From G963923955 sp963923955 (GTDB lineage: Bacteria > Pseudomonadota > Gammaproteobacteria > Eutrophobiales > Eutrophobiaceae), in the NCBI GenBank assembly GCA_963923955.1, contig OZ000552.1, positions 1,054,001 through 1,118,000 of the forward strand: 64,000 bases of DNA. Direction: 5' to 3'. Positions 35,693 to 43,888 of the stretch are shown piece after piece. Under the pieces are notes generated by a model. It ran no database searches and was not told the origin of the DNA. It worked only from the letters and a program-made list of their open reading frames with translations. Each line of letters opens with the position of its first letter. The first letter of the stretch is position 1. The position numbers were made by a program, and so were the translations under genes.

Positions 35693-37194
35693 GATTATTT
35701 ATTTTACGCCTCGCCTGCCTGATGGGCTTTTTGTTTTACAGCGCCCCGCATGCACAGGACAGACCACAGGACGAGGCGCTTGTCGTCGGCGCAAAAAAAT
35801 TCACCGAGAGCGTCATCTTAGGCGAGATGGCAGTGCAACTCATCAGGCGCTCCGGCGTGGCGGCAAAATACCAGCGCGAGCTGGGCGGCACAAGGCTCTT
35901 GTGGAAGGCGCTGTTGACCGGCGAGATTGACCTCTATCCTGAATACAGCGGCACCTTGATCCATGAAATATTTGCCGGTCTCCCCATTGCGGACCTGGCC
36001 CAGTTGGACGTGGTCTTGGCCAATGCCGGTGTGCACATGACGCAGCAGCTTGGCTTTAACAACACCTACATCCTGGGCATGCGCAAGACGCATGCTGCGG
36101 ACCTGGGCATCAATAAAATTTCCGATCTGATTGCCCATCCTGAACTCCGTCTTGGCTTTAGCAATGAATTTATGCAGCGTGGTGACGGCTGGCCGGGCCT
36201 GCGTGGTCGCTATCGATTACCGCATAAAAATGTACGCGGGCTGGATCATGATCTTGCCTATCGCGGGCTGGCCTCCGGCGCGCTGGATGTGATCGATCTA
36301 TACAGCACCGATGCCGAGATCGATTATTACCGGCTGCGTCCGCTTGAGGATGATCTGGGCCATTTCCCGGCCTACTATGCCGTCTATCTCTATCGTGCTG
36401 AACTGGCGGCGCACCACCCGGACATTGTTGCCAAGTTAAAACAACTGGAGGGCAGGATCGACAATGCCGCGATGCGCGGCATGAATGCAAGGGTGAAGAT
36501 AGAGCGGCAGCCAGAGGCAGCGGTTGCCGCTGCATTCCTGCAAGAGGCACTGGCCCTTGATGCGCAGATAAAGCCCGACACCACCTTCACTCGTTTCATT
36601 CGCAATAGCCGCGAGCATTTGGCCCTGGTGCTGCTCTCTTTGAGCGCGGCTATCCTGGTGGCCATCCCCCTAGGCATTCTCAGCGCAAAAAGGCAAGGCG
36701 CGGGGCGTCTCATTTTAGCCATCACCGGCGTCTTGCAGACCATTCCGTCCCTCGCCCTGTTTGTGTTTATGATCCCCTTGCTGGGCATCGGCGCGCCGCC
36801 GGCCATCGCCGCCCTGTTTCTGTACAGCCTGTTGCCCATCGTCCGCAACACCTATAGCGGCCTGCACGACATCCCGGCAGCTATCAGGGAGTCGGCAATC
36901 GCCATCGGCCTGCCGGCCGGCGCGCGTCTGCTGAAAGTGGAGTTACCGCTGGCGACCCGCTCCATCCTTGCCGGCATAAAGACTTCTGCCGTGATCAATG
37001 TCGGCACTGCCACCTTAGGTGCCTTGATCGGTGCCGGCGGCTATGGCCAGCCCATCTTAACCGGCATTCGTTTGGATGACATGGGCCTGATCCTGGAAGG
37101 TGCCATCCCCGCCGCCGTACTGGCGCTGTTGGTGCAGGGAATGTTTGATCTGATCGAGCGTTTTATCCTGCCCCGAAGTTTGCGTTATTGTTAG
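35689..37194 (+). CDS. ABC importer, fused substrate-binding protein and permease (OpuAC-BPD type)
   Basis: A 501-residue fusion. After a signal segment ending near AHAQ (residue 22), residues about 28-285 form an OpuAC/GlyBetaine-type binding domain (VGAKKFTESVILGE; YPEYSGTL; STDAEIDYY). Residues about 305-495 are a five-to-six-helix permease with the EAA loop at ESAIAIGLPAGARLLKVELP. Here the binding domain is N-terminal. With the ATPase gene it makes a complete two-gene importer, probably for a quaternary amine or a related compound. Homologous fusions exist for betaine/choline and ergothioneine; the substrate is not readable here. GTG start. Confidence 0.88.
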   Translation: MRLFILRLACLMGFLFYSAPHAQDRPQDEALVVGAKKFTESVILGEMAVQLIRRSGVAAKYQRELGGTRLLWKALLTGEIDLYPEYSGTLIHEIFAGLPIADLAQLDVVLANAGVHMTQQLGFNNTYILGMRKTHAADLGINKISDLIAHPELRLGFSNEFMQRGDGWPGLRGRYRLPHKNVRGLDHDLAYRGLASGALDVIDLYSTDAEIDYYRLRPLEDDLGHFPAYYAVYLYRAELAAHHPDIVAKLKQLEGRIDNAAMRGMNARVKIERQPEAAVAAAFLQEALALDAQIKPDTTFTRFIRNSREHLALVLLSLSAAILVAIPLGILSAKRQGAGRLILAITGVLQTIPSLALFVFMIPLLGIGAPPAIAALFLYSLLPIVRNTYSGLHDIPAAIRESAIAIGLPAGARLLKVELPLATRSILAGIKTSAVINVGTATLGALIGAGGYGQPILTGIRLDDMGLILEGAIPAAVLALLVQGMFDLIERFILPRSLRYC

Positions 37195-37292
37195 GGCTAT
37201 GGTTCGGGCGACTGACGAAGGCTACTGTTTATATGGCCGGGCTTTCATCCGTAGCGGGCTGTTGCCGGCGGATGAGGACGAGGATGACGCGC

Positions 37293-37925
37293 CTACTGGC
37301 TCTGTGCCTGCACCACCTCCTCGGTGGCGCGGCGGCGCTGTTCAACGATGCGGGTGAAGGCGAAGGCGACACGCGGGACGTGCTCGAAGTAGTGCGTTAG
37401 GGAATCATAATCCGCCACCAACAACTGGCTCCTGTCCACGGCCCGCACTGATGCGGTGCGAATCCCGCCCTGGAAATAACCCATCTCGCCGATGGGCTCG
37501 GCCGGTTCTACAAAGGCCAGGTGCAGGTGGGCGCCGTCCAGCGCGGTGCGATACACCTCAATCCTGCCGGCGGCGAGGATATACAGGGTCGGGTCGCGCT
37601 CATCCTGCGTGATGAACTGCCTGCCGGGCGGCACCGAGATCTCCTTGAAGCGACGGCCGATGGCGGATAGTTCGGTGGTTTTCAGCATGGTAAAGACCGG
37701 GCAATTTGCCAGGCGGGCGATGCGTTGTTGTTCCAGCGCATCCCGCAGTTCAACATCGCTGATGGCACCGCTACGGAGAAGGAGCTGGCCGATGGGCAAG
37801 GGTGTCTGCCCCTGTTGCAGCATCTTTGCCTGCCTCTGCAACGCGCCATGCAGCCGCCCGGGCGAGCAGGGGAGATACTCACCCAGGCGTTTCAAGGGTA
37901 GCGCATTGGTCGCTTGTGCCATCAT
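37293..37925 (-). CDS. Cyclic-nucleotide-binding-domain protein
   Basis: A 210-residue soluble protein. The N-terminal segment IGQLLLRSGAISDVELRDAL (about 46-65) resembles the MshEN/GspE N-terminal helices. A cNMP-binding beta-barrel follows (about 75-190: PPGRQFITQDERDPTLYILAAG and the PIGEMGYFQGGIRTASVRA phosphate-binding cassette). There is no DNA-binding HTH, so it is not a CRP-type regulator. It lies 60 bases after the degenerate GGDEF-EAL gene on the same strand, suggesting a shared second-messenger function. Confidence 0.82.
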   Translation of the reverse strand: MMAQATNALPLKRLGEYLPCSPGRLHGALQRQAKMLQQGQTPLPIGQLLLRSGAISDVELRDALEQQRIARLANCPVFTMLKTTELSAIGRRFKEISVPPGRQFITQDERDPTLYILAAGRIEVYRTALDGAHLHLAFVEPAEPIGEMGYFQGGIRTASVRAVDRSQLLVADYDSLTHYFEHVPRVAFAFTRIVEQRRRATEEVVQAQSQ

Positions 37926-37985
37926 GTCTTCCCCGTCTCTGCGTAGCCTTAAGTATAGCCGCTGCGCGGGGCTTTGCCAGTTTTT

Positions 37986-39998
37986 TTACACGATCAGAGA
38001 CTCCATGTTGCTGGCCTCGTCCAGCTGCTGGGTCGGCTCGCCGATGAAATTGCCCTGCGCATAGTCCGCGCCGGCGGCGATCATCTCGGTCAGGGTGCCG
38101 GCATCTTCCACCTTGTCAGCAATAATCTTCACGCCGGCGACCTGCAAGTCATCCAGCAGCGAGCTGCCGCCCCCTTCCTCACGCGCCCGCGCCAGCTGTC
38201 TGATCTGTTCCTGATCAATGCGCGCCAGGCTAAATTTTGCCTTGCTGATCAATGGGTTGATGTGTGTGTAGCGGGGGAATTCGCTCAGGATAAAACGAAA
38301 ATCGTGATGCTTTGTCAGGTAGCCGATCAGGGCATTGGCCTGTTTTGCCTTGGCGCTGAAGTCCGCGGCACGGATTTCAAGGGCGATGGAGCGGCTGGGG
38401 TCTTTTTTATCCAGCCCCGCCAGCAGCTTGCGCAGCCAGCCGAAAAAGCCCGCATCGGTGAGTGAGTCTTGGCTCAGTGAGAGCACAAAGGTATGCGGCG
38501 CCTGCGCGTTTAGCACGCGCCCGACCGTCTCGCGGATCATCCAGCGATCGATGTATTTTCTAAAGGCCGCGGCCTTGGTCTGGGCATAGATCTGCGCGGC
38601 CTCAATGACCTTCCCGTCCGTGCCTAATACTTGCAGGGAGAGGCCGTATATCGTGTGCGCCTCATCGGCACCGCTGTTGGCCAAAGGGATGATCGGGCGG
38701 AAGGTCTGGATGACCCGTTTTTCATCAAATGCCTGTTTGATCTTCTGCGCGGCGTTGTCGGTTTTGGCCTGAGGTTTGGCTTGGGGTTTGGTCTGGGCTT
38801 GTGCCGTTGGTGCCGGTCTGGCCGCGGCAACGGCCTTCTGGGCGGCCGCAGGCGCGGCTTTGGCCGGCCTTTTCTGCGCGGCCACGCCGGGTGGCGCGGC
38901 AGCGGGGGAAGAAGGCGGCTCTGCCCGCGCTACGGCTGATTTTCCCTCCGGCACGACCAGCTTTAGCTGCGGGGTTGCCTCTGGCGGCTGCGTCTCTGGC
39001 GGGGATGGCGCCGCTTGCGGCTTGGGCGGCAGCGCGGCTGGCTTGGCTGCTGCGGCCTCGATGGCGGATAATTTATACAGGCGCGCCTTGGCGATATAGA
39101 AGCTATTGCCCTCCTCGCCATTGGCAATCTCACAAGCCTGGCGCACCTGTACGATGATCTGCTCGGCCGAGCCTTGCGCCACAGCCAGCGCCAGGACGCC
39201 GATGCTTACCGTGAAACCGAAGCTCTGGTCATCCAGCCGATAGGGGCGCTTTTCTAAGTGTTGGCAGAGTGCGGTCAGCCTGGCGTTCAGGGTCTGCTCC
39301 GAGACCGGATCGTCAATCAGCAGGGCGACGCAGATGTCGCTAAAGAGGGTTACGCTTGGCTGTAAGGCAGCCGCCTTGAAAAATTCAAAGCCTTCTCGGG
39401 CGATGTACTTGATAATATTATCCCGCAAGATGACGCCTAAGCGTTCTTCCAGGATTTCATGATTATCCAGCTCGACCAATAACAGGATGCGGCGCTTCCC
39501 TAGTTCATCGCCGTGGCGCTCCAGCTGTTGGTAGAAGGCGGCCTTGTCAAAGGCGCGGCTCTGACTGGCCATCTCGCCCGATAGCGACTGCTCGGCCTGG
39601 TATTTTTCAAAGGCCTCTAAGATGACCGTGTGCAGCTGCTGCTTGTCCAGCTTTGCCTTGCGCAGGTATTCATACACGCCGGCCTTGACTGCGCGCACGG
39701 CGACCTCTTCGTTGCCGGCGCCGGTGAGCATGATGGTGGCCGGAAAGCGTTTGTTTTTACGGTTTGCCTGCAAGATGTCAAGGCCGGTCACGCCCTCGAT
39801 ACTGAGATAATAATCCAGCAGCAAGACATCATACTCGGCCCAGTCAAAACCCTCGCCCGGCGCCCCTTGGACAACCGGGTCGTATTCCACCAGCGTCAGC
39901 CCGGTGAACATCTTTTTCAGGTAGATCATGACGAGTTTGCGAAAGTCCGCATCGTCATCAAGGATCAGTAGCCGCTTGAGTTCGGCATCATTACTCAT
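37986..39998 (-). CDS. Response regulator with degenerate GGDEF and EAL domains
   Basis: A 670-residue protein with N-terminal receiver (LLILDDDADFRKL; phosphorylatable Asp in VLLLDYYLS; TGAGNEE and the conserved Lys near YLRKAKLD). A GGDEF-like domain follows (about 165-310) without GGDEF or I-site. A Pro/Ala/Lys-rich linker of about 110 residues leads to an EAL-like domain (about 430-665) lacking the EAL and the metal-binding residues (ALEIRAADF at the motif position). It is thus more likely a c-di-GMP effector or scaffold, as FimX is, than an enzyme. I start at ATG 39998 (MSNDAELK); the frame is open to 40055. Confidence 0.82.
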   Translation of the reverse strand: MSNDAELKRLLILDDDADFRKLVMIYLKKMFTGLTLVEYDPVVQGAPGEGFDWAEYDVLLLDYYLSIEGVTGLDILQANRKNKRFPATIMLTGAGNEEVAVRAVKAGVYEYLRKAKLDKQQLHTVILEAFEKYQAEQSLSGEMASQSRAFDKAAFYQQLERHGDELGKRRILLLVELDNHEILEERLGVILRDNIIKYIAREGFEFFKAAALQPSVTLFSDICVALLIDDPVSEQTLNARLTALCQHLEKRPYRLDDQSFGFTVSIGVLALAVAQGSAEQIIVQVRQACEIANGEEGNSFYIAKARLYKLSAIEAAAAKPAALPPKPQAAPSPPETQPPEATPQLKLVVPEGKSAVARAEPPSSPAAAPPGVAAQKRPAKAAPAAAQKAVAAARPAPTAQAQTKPQAKPQAKTDNAAQKIKQAFDEKRVIQTFRPIIPLANSGADEAHTIYGLSLQVLGTDGKVIEAAQIYAQTKAAAFRKYIDRWMIRETVGRVLNAQAPHTFVLSLSQDSLTDAGFFGWLRKLLAGLDKKDPSRSIALEIRAADFSAKAKQANALIGYLTKHHDFRFILSEFPRYTHINPLISKAKFSLARIDQEQIRQLARAREEGGGSSLLDDLQVAGVKIIADKVEDAGTLTEMIAAGADYAQGNFIGEPTQQLDEASNMESLIV

Positions 39999-40204
39999 AC
40001 GAGGAAATGCCCCTTGCTGTTGCTCAATACCAATCAAGGCGTTAAAACCAGCCAATTTCTGGTTTGTCCTGCGAATCTTGCCTGATTTCTATTACCTTTC
40101 CGTTAAAGCCAGAGAAAACAATACTAAAGAAAACAACACGATAGCCGATATGTTTATCGCAGACTCTCTAATAGCCTACTTGATTTTACCCGCTTTGTCA
40201 GCGA

Positions 40205-41038
40205 TTAAGCGCCCAGGCGCACTGCAAGCGCACTCAGCACCTCGCCGCAGTCGGCTTCTACCTTTAGTTGCAGGGCCTCATCGGCACGGGTGCGGCCCAG
40301 GTTCAGCGCGGCGCAGGGCAGACTCCATTGCCTGGCGGCGCGGCAGAATTGGTAGGCGGAGAACAGCATCAGCGAGGAGCCGATGCTGAACAGGCCGCCG
40401 GATTGTTGCAACGCCTGCATGGCCTGCTCCACGCGGGGGCGCGGCACGGATTCGCCAAAAAACACCACATCGGGCTTTAGCACCCCGCCACACCTTGTAC
40501 ATTCCGGCACCTGAAAGTTCGATAGATCGCGGCGGTCTATTTGCGCATCGCCATCGGGTTTTGTGGCTTCCAAGGCCGCTTGGAAATTTGGATTACGGGC
40601 CAGCAGGAAGGCCTGGACATCCGCACGGCTTTGCGCTGCCCCGCATTGCATGCACGAGGCGATGCGCAGCCGGCCGTGCAGTTCGATGACCGAGCGGCTG
40701 CCTGCCTGTTGGTGCAGGCCGTCCACGTTCTGCGTGACCAGTTGTTGAATAAGGCCCGCCTGTTGCAGCCGCACCAGCGAGCGGTGGCTTGCGTTAGGGC
40801 GCGCCTGCTGAATGCGCGGCCAGCCGTGCATGCTGCGCGCCCAGTAGCGCCGGCGGGTGTTCAGATCGCCGACAAAATCCCGGAACTGGATGGGGGCGCT
40901 GTGTTTCCAGGTGCCGTGCTTGTCGCGGTAGTCGGGAATGCCGGAGCCGGTGCTGCAACCGGCGCCGGTCAATACAAAGACGGGCCGGTTATCCAGCAGG
41001 AATTTTTCCAGTTGCGCAATCTTGTTCTCGGCATTCAT
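40205..41038 (-). CDS. Sir2-family NAD-dependent protein deacylase
   Basis: A 277-residue sirtuin. The NAD-binding GAGCSTGSGIPDYRD, the TQNVDGLH and catalytic-His ELHGRL motifs, and a four-cysteine zinc site (CMQCG and CTRCG) are intact, as is the distal GSSLMLFSAY. Two long insertions between the Cys pairs resemble class II (SIRT4-like) bacterial sirtuins. It overlaps the upstream lysR stop by four bases and is presumably cotranscribed with it. Confidence 0.92.
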   Translation of the reverse strand: MNAENKIAQLEKFLLDNRPVFVLTGAGCSTGSGIPDYRDKHGTWKHSAPIQFRDFVGDLNTRRRYWARSMHGWPRIQQARPNASHRSLVRLQQAGLIQQLVTQNVDGLHQQAGSRSVIELHGRLRIASCMQCGAAQSRADVQAFLLARNPNFQAALEATKPDGDAQIDRRDLSNFQVPECTRCGGVLKPDVVFFGESVPRPRVEQAMQALQQSGGLFSIGSSLMLFSAYQFCRAARQWSLPCAALNLGRTRADEALQLKVEADCGEVLSALAVRLGA

Positions 41039-41943
41039 CGCAGTGTCCGGGCCTGCGCCCTCATCGTAGAATGCTGCTCGACAAAATCAAGGAAGGTCCT
41101 GACCTTTGCCGATAGATGGCGGCGGTGGGGGTAGATGGCGTACATGTCAATGCTTTCTGAACTGAACTCACGCAGCACGGCCACCAGCCTGCCGTCTTGC
41201 AAGTCGGCCTGGAGGGTATAGGCGGGCATCATGACAAGCCCCAGCGCATTGATCGCCGCCGTGCGCAGGGCGTCCGGCGAGTTGCTCTGTAAAGATCCCT
41301 CCGGACGGATGATGCGCTCCTTGCCGTGGTCGGTAAATTTCCAGATCTGATAGGGCGGCAGGTTGGGGTTGGACAGGCAATTATGCTGCGCAAGCTGCTC
41401 CGGCGCCTGCGGTGTGCCGTGTCTTTCCAGATACTCCGGTGCTGCGCAGAGGATCATCTCGGTGCTGAGCACACGCTTGATGATCATGTTGGAATCCTGC
41501 GGGCGGCCCAGATGAAAGGCGAGATCCAGGCCCCATTCGATAATATCGACCGGCTGATCGGTGACGATGAGATCGAAGCTGACGCCGGGGTAGGGTTTTA
41601 CATAGTCTGCGATCAGGGGGCCGAGATAGAGCTTGCCGAAGGTCGGCGGCGAGCTCAGCTTCAAGGTGCCGCGCGGCTCTGAATTTAGCTGGCTAACCGC
41701 TGTTTCGGTCTCCTCAATTTCATCCAGGATATGAGTGCAGCGCTCCAGGTAGGCCTGGCCGGCCTCGGTCAGGTGCATGCTGCGGGTGGTGCGATTGATC
41801 AGCTGCACTTTAAGCTGGTCTTCCAGGTGCATCACATGTTTTGTCGCCATAGCCCGGGAGATGGATAGCTCACGAGCAGCCGCGGCGAAATTACCCAATC
41901 GGGCAACTCTTGAAAAGATGCGCATGCTGCTGAGTTTGTCCAT
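41035..41943 (-). CDS. LysR-family transcriptional regulator
   Basis: A 302-residue LTTR: N-terminal winged HTH (LGNFAAAARELSISRAMATKHV, about 16-37) and a periplasmic-binding-like effector domain from about 90. The MDKLSSMRIF start and DIIEWGLDLAFHLG segment place it in the large CrgA/AphB-like group. It is divergent from the SnoaL-like gene across an AT-rich 132-base gap, the usual arrangement for a regulator and its target. Confidence 0.92.
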   Translation of the reverse strand: MDKLSSMRIFSRVARLGNFAAAARELSISRAMATKHVMHLEDQLKVQLINRTTRSMHLTEAGQAYLERCTHILDEIEETETAVSQLNSEPRGTLKLSSPPTFGKLYLGPLIADYVKPYPGVSFDLIVTDQPVDIIEWGLDLAFHLGRPQDSNMIIKRVLSTEMILCAAPEYLERHGTPQAPEQLAQHNCLSNPNLPPYQIWKFTDHGKERIIRPEGSLQSNSPDALRTAAINALGLVMMPAYTLQADLQDGRLVAVLREFSSESIDMYAIYPHRRHLSAKVRTFLDFVEQHSTMRAQARTLR

Positions 41944-42075
41944 GTACCTAGCCTTTATTGTTTCTCAAAAAGAAATTATAAATCTATTATTCAATCATTG
42001 TTTAATTTTATTTTGCCATTATTATATCTCTCATTGTTAAGTATTTGTTTTTAATCTATTAGGAGGTAAAGAAAA

Positions 42076-42507
42076 ATGAGCGTGTTACGTGCAGTATTGT
42101 TCACCCTGTCTCTCGCCGTTGCGGCCAATGTGTCGGCGAAAAGCCCGGATATGAGGGCCTTTGCGGTCGAGACCTTGCAGGCATGGAATCAGGCGCTGAA
42201 CAATAAGGATGCTGCAAAATTCTCCGGCCTGTTCACCGTGGATGCGGTGTTCCTGATGCCGGGCGGCGAGGCGGCCGCAGGGATTCGGGAGATCTATGCC
42301 TATGTGGATGACCTGGTCAAGAACAATGGTGTCAACGAACATCAGATAGAAGTCAGCCGCGTGGGTGTCGGCGAGGATCGAATTTTTATCACCGGCAGAT
42401 GGAATGCGGCCAAGGCGATCAATGGGGTGAGCCGGGGTGCTCTGGCGGCGATCTTGGAAAAACAATATGACGGTAGCTGGCGCACCAGTTTCCTTAAGTG
42501 GAACTAA
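42076..42507 (+). CDS. Exported SnoaL-like/DUF4440 protein
   Basis: A 143-residue protein with a cleavable signal peptide (hydrophobic core about 5-18, cleavage near NVSA-K) followed by an NTF2-like cone fold: ETLQAWNQALNNKDAAKFSGLF, then FLMPGG and a C-terminal GSWRTSFLKWN strand. This family includes SgcJ/EcaC-type proteins; no catalytic assignment is possible. AGGAGG at 42061 sits nine bases before the ATG, a strong ribosome-binding site. The divergent LysR gene may control it. Confidence 0.85.
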   Translation: MSVLRAVLFTLSLAVAANVSAKSPDMRAFAVETLQAWNQALNNKDAAKFSGLFTVDAVFLMPGGEAAAGIREIYAYVDDLVKNNGVNEHQIEVSRVGVGEDRIFITGRWNAAKAINGVSRGALAAILEKQYDGSWRTSFLKWN

Positions 42508-42523
42508 GCATCTCATCATCATG

Positions 42524-42557
42524 AGGAAGCCCTCTTAGTCAGGGCTTCCTTCTATTC
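42524..42557 (+). terminator. Rho-independent terminator of the SnoaL-like gene
   Basis: Perfect ten-base stem AGGAAGCCCT (42524-42533) with AGGGCTTCCT (42541-42550), seven-base loop, then a T-rich tail, 16 bases after the stop. Confidence 0.88.
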
Positions 42558-42610
42558 AAAAGTTACGCAAAATAAAAAGCATCGAAGCTGGAACTGTTAT
42601 GCTGTGATCC

Positions 42611-43432
42611 ATGAACAGGCATCACACCTCAGGCAGTCCGCTGGGCCGGCGCACGGCGTATAGCGGCGCGTACAGCCCGGCCTTGCTGTGCCCGATTGAG
42701 CGGGAAAACAGTTGGCGGCAGAGGGGCTATAAACAGGCGCCGTATCAGGGGGTGGATCTATGGAATGCCTATGAGCTCTCATGGTTAAATGACAAGGGGA
42801 TGCCGCAGGTGGCCTTAGGCAAATTTATTGTGCCGTGTACCTCGCCCAGGTTGATTGAATCCAAGTCCTTCAAGCTGTACCTGAACTCCTTTGCGCAGAC
42901 GCCATTTGCATCCGCCGCCGCGGTATGTGCGCTGATGCAGGCAGATCTCTCCGCCTGCACAGGAATGGACATAGAGCTTGAACTGGCCGCCATTGATGAA
43001 CCGTTATTTTCTTTTGGCAACTTTGCGGGCGTCTGCCTTGATGGCCTGGATATTAGCACCTCGTACTATTCCCCGAATGCTGAATTTCTGCGCCATCGCT
43101 CCGAAAGATTAGTCGAAGAGCGTCTGTTTACTCACCTGCTGCGTTCGCTATGCCCGGTGACCGGCCAACCGGACTGGGGCAGTGTCTATATCGAATACGC
43201 CGGCGCTGAAATTGAGCATGAGGGCTTGCTTAAATACCTCATTTCCTATCGAGAGCAGCGCGATTTTCACGAGCACTGTGTTGAGCGGATCTACCTGGAC
43301 ATCCTTGAGCGGTGTAAGCCCGATGCCTTAACCGTGTATGCGCGCTATGTGCGCCGCGGCGGCCTGGATATTAATCCCTTCCGCACCAATACCGCTAAGA
43401 CACCGGCGAATATTCGCTTGGTCAGGCAGTAG
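42611..43432 (+). CDS. queF: NADPH-dependent 7-cyano-7-deazaguanine reductase, long form
   Basis: Reduces preQ0 to preQ1 in queuosine synthesis. 273 residues, the two-domain YqcD-like form. Active-site Cys181 (LCPVTGQPDW) and Asp188 keep the seven-residue spacing of the E. coli enzyme, and the ESKSFKLYLNSF motif that binds NADPH and the substrate is present at about 78-89. The stop TAG is followed after one base by the heptamer array of the IVP cassette. Confidence 0.95.
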   Translation: MNRHHTSGSPLGRRTAYSGAYSPALLCPIERENSWRQRGYKQAPYQGVDLWNAYELSWLNDKGMPQVALGKFIVPCTSPRLIESKSFKLYLNSFAQTPFASAAAVCALMQADLSACTGMDIELELAAIDEPLFSFGNFAGVCLDGLDISTSYYSPNAEFLRHRSERLVEERLFTHLLRSLCPVTGQPDWGSVYIEYAGAEIEHEGLLKYLISYREQRDFHEHCVERIYLDILERCKPDALTVYARYVRRGGLDINPFRTNTAKTPANIRLVRQ

Positions 43433-43433
43433 C

Positions 43434-43489
43434 GTGACTGGTGATTGGTGACTGGTGATTGGTGACTGGTGATTAGTGAATGGTGATTG
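43434..43489. repeat. Left heptamer array of the IVP-like cassette
   Basis: Eight tandem 7-bp units alternating GTGACTG and GTGATTG with a few variants. It lies between queF and the four-helix-bundle gene. The right-hand array at 43900 is the same motif inverted. Confidence 0.85.
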
Positions 43490-43519
43490 GTGTTTTGTAT
43501 AACAAGAGAGATAAGGAAA

Positions 43520-43888
43520 ATGCGCTCTCATAAGGATTTGGATGTATGGAAAATGGCTGTTAAATTGGCTGGCAGAGCGTATGAGATAACAGAGAATTAT
43601 CCGAGAACGGAAAAATATGGAATCACATCACAAATCAGGCGCGCCGCAGTCTCAATAAGCGCCAATATTGCGGAAGGTGCGGCACGGCAGTCAAAGAAAG
43701 AGTTCATCCAATATTTATCGATAGCTATGGGGTCTGCCAGCGAAGTGGATACATTAATTGAAATATCATTAGAAATAAAAATGGGAAACCGGAAAGACTT
43801 ACTTGAACTGCAAGCTAACAATATACAAATATCAAAAATGCTTGGTGGGCTGATTCGCAGCTTGAAAGGGAAAATGACGAATGGCTGA
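43520..43888 (+). CDS. Four-helix-bundle protein (23S rRNA intervening-sequence/S23-like, bAvd-related)
   Basis: A 122-residue helical protein with the family core DVWKMAVKLAGRAYE, the QIRRAAVSISANIAEGAAR helix-turn-helix and a C-terminal IEISLEIKMG segment. The family covers proteins encoded in 23S rRNA intervening sequences and the accessory variability determinants of diversity-generating retroelements; free-standing copies have no known role. AAGGA lies upstream of ATG 43520. The gene sits between inverted heptamer arrays, is poorer in GC than its neighbours, and its end overlaps the gltX start by eight bases. No reverse transcriptase is nearby. Confidence 0.88.
   Translation: MRSHKDLDVWKMAVKLAGRAYEITENYPRTEKYGITSQIRRAAVSISANIAEGAARQSKKEFIQYLSIAMGSASEVDTLIEISLEIKMGNRKDLLELQANNIQISKMLGGLIRSLKGKMTNG

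Noticed and set aside
43434..43489. Heptamer array as a CRISPR
   Set aside because: Units are 7 bp with no spacers and no cas genes; it is a simple tandem array.
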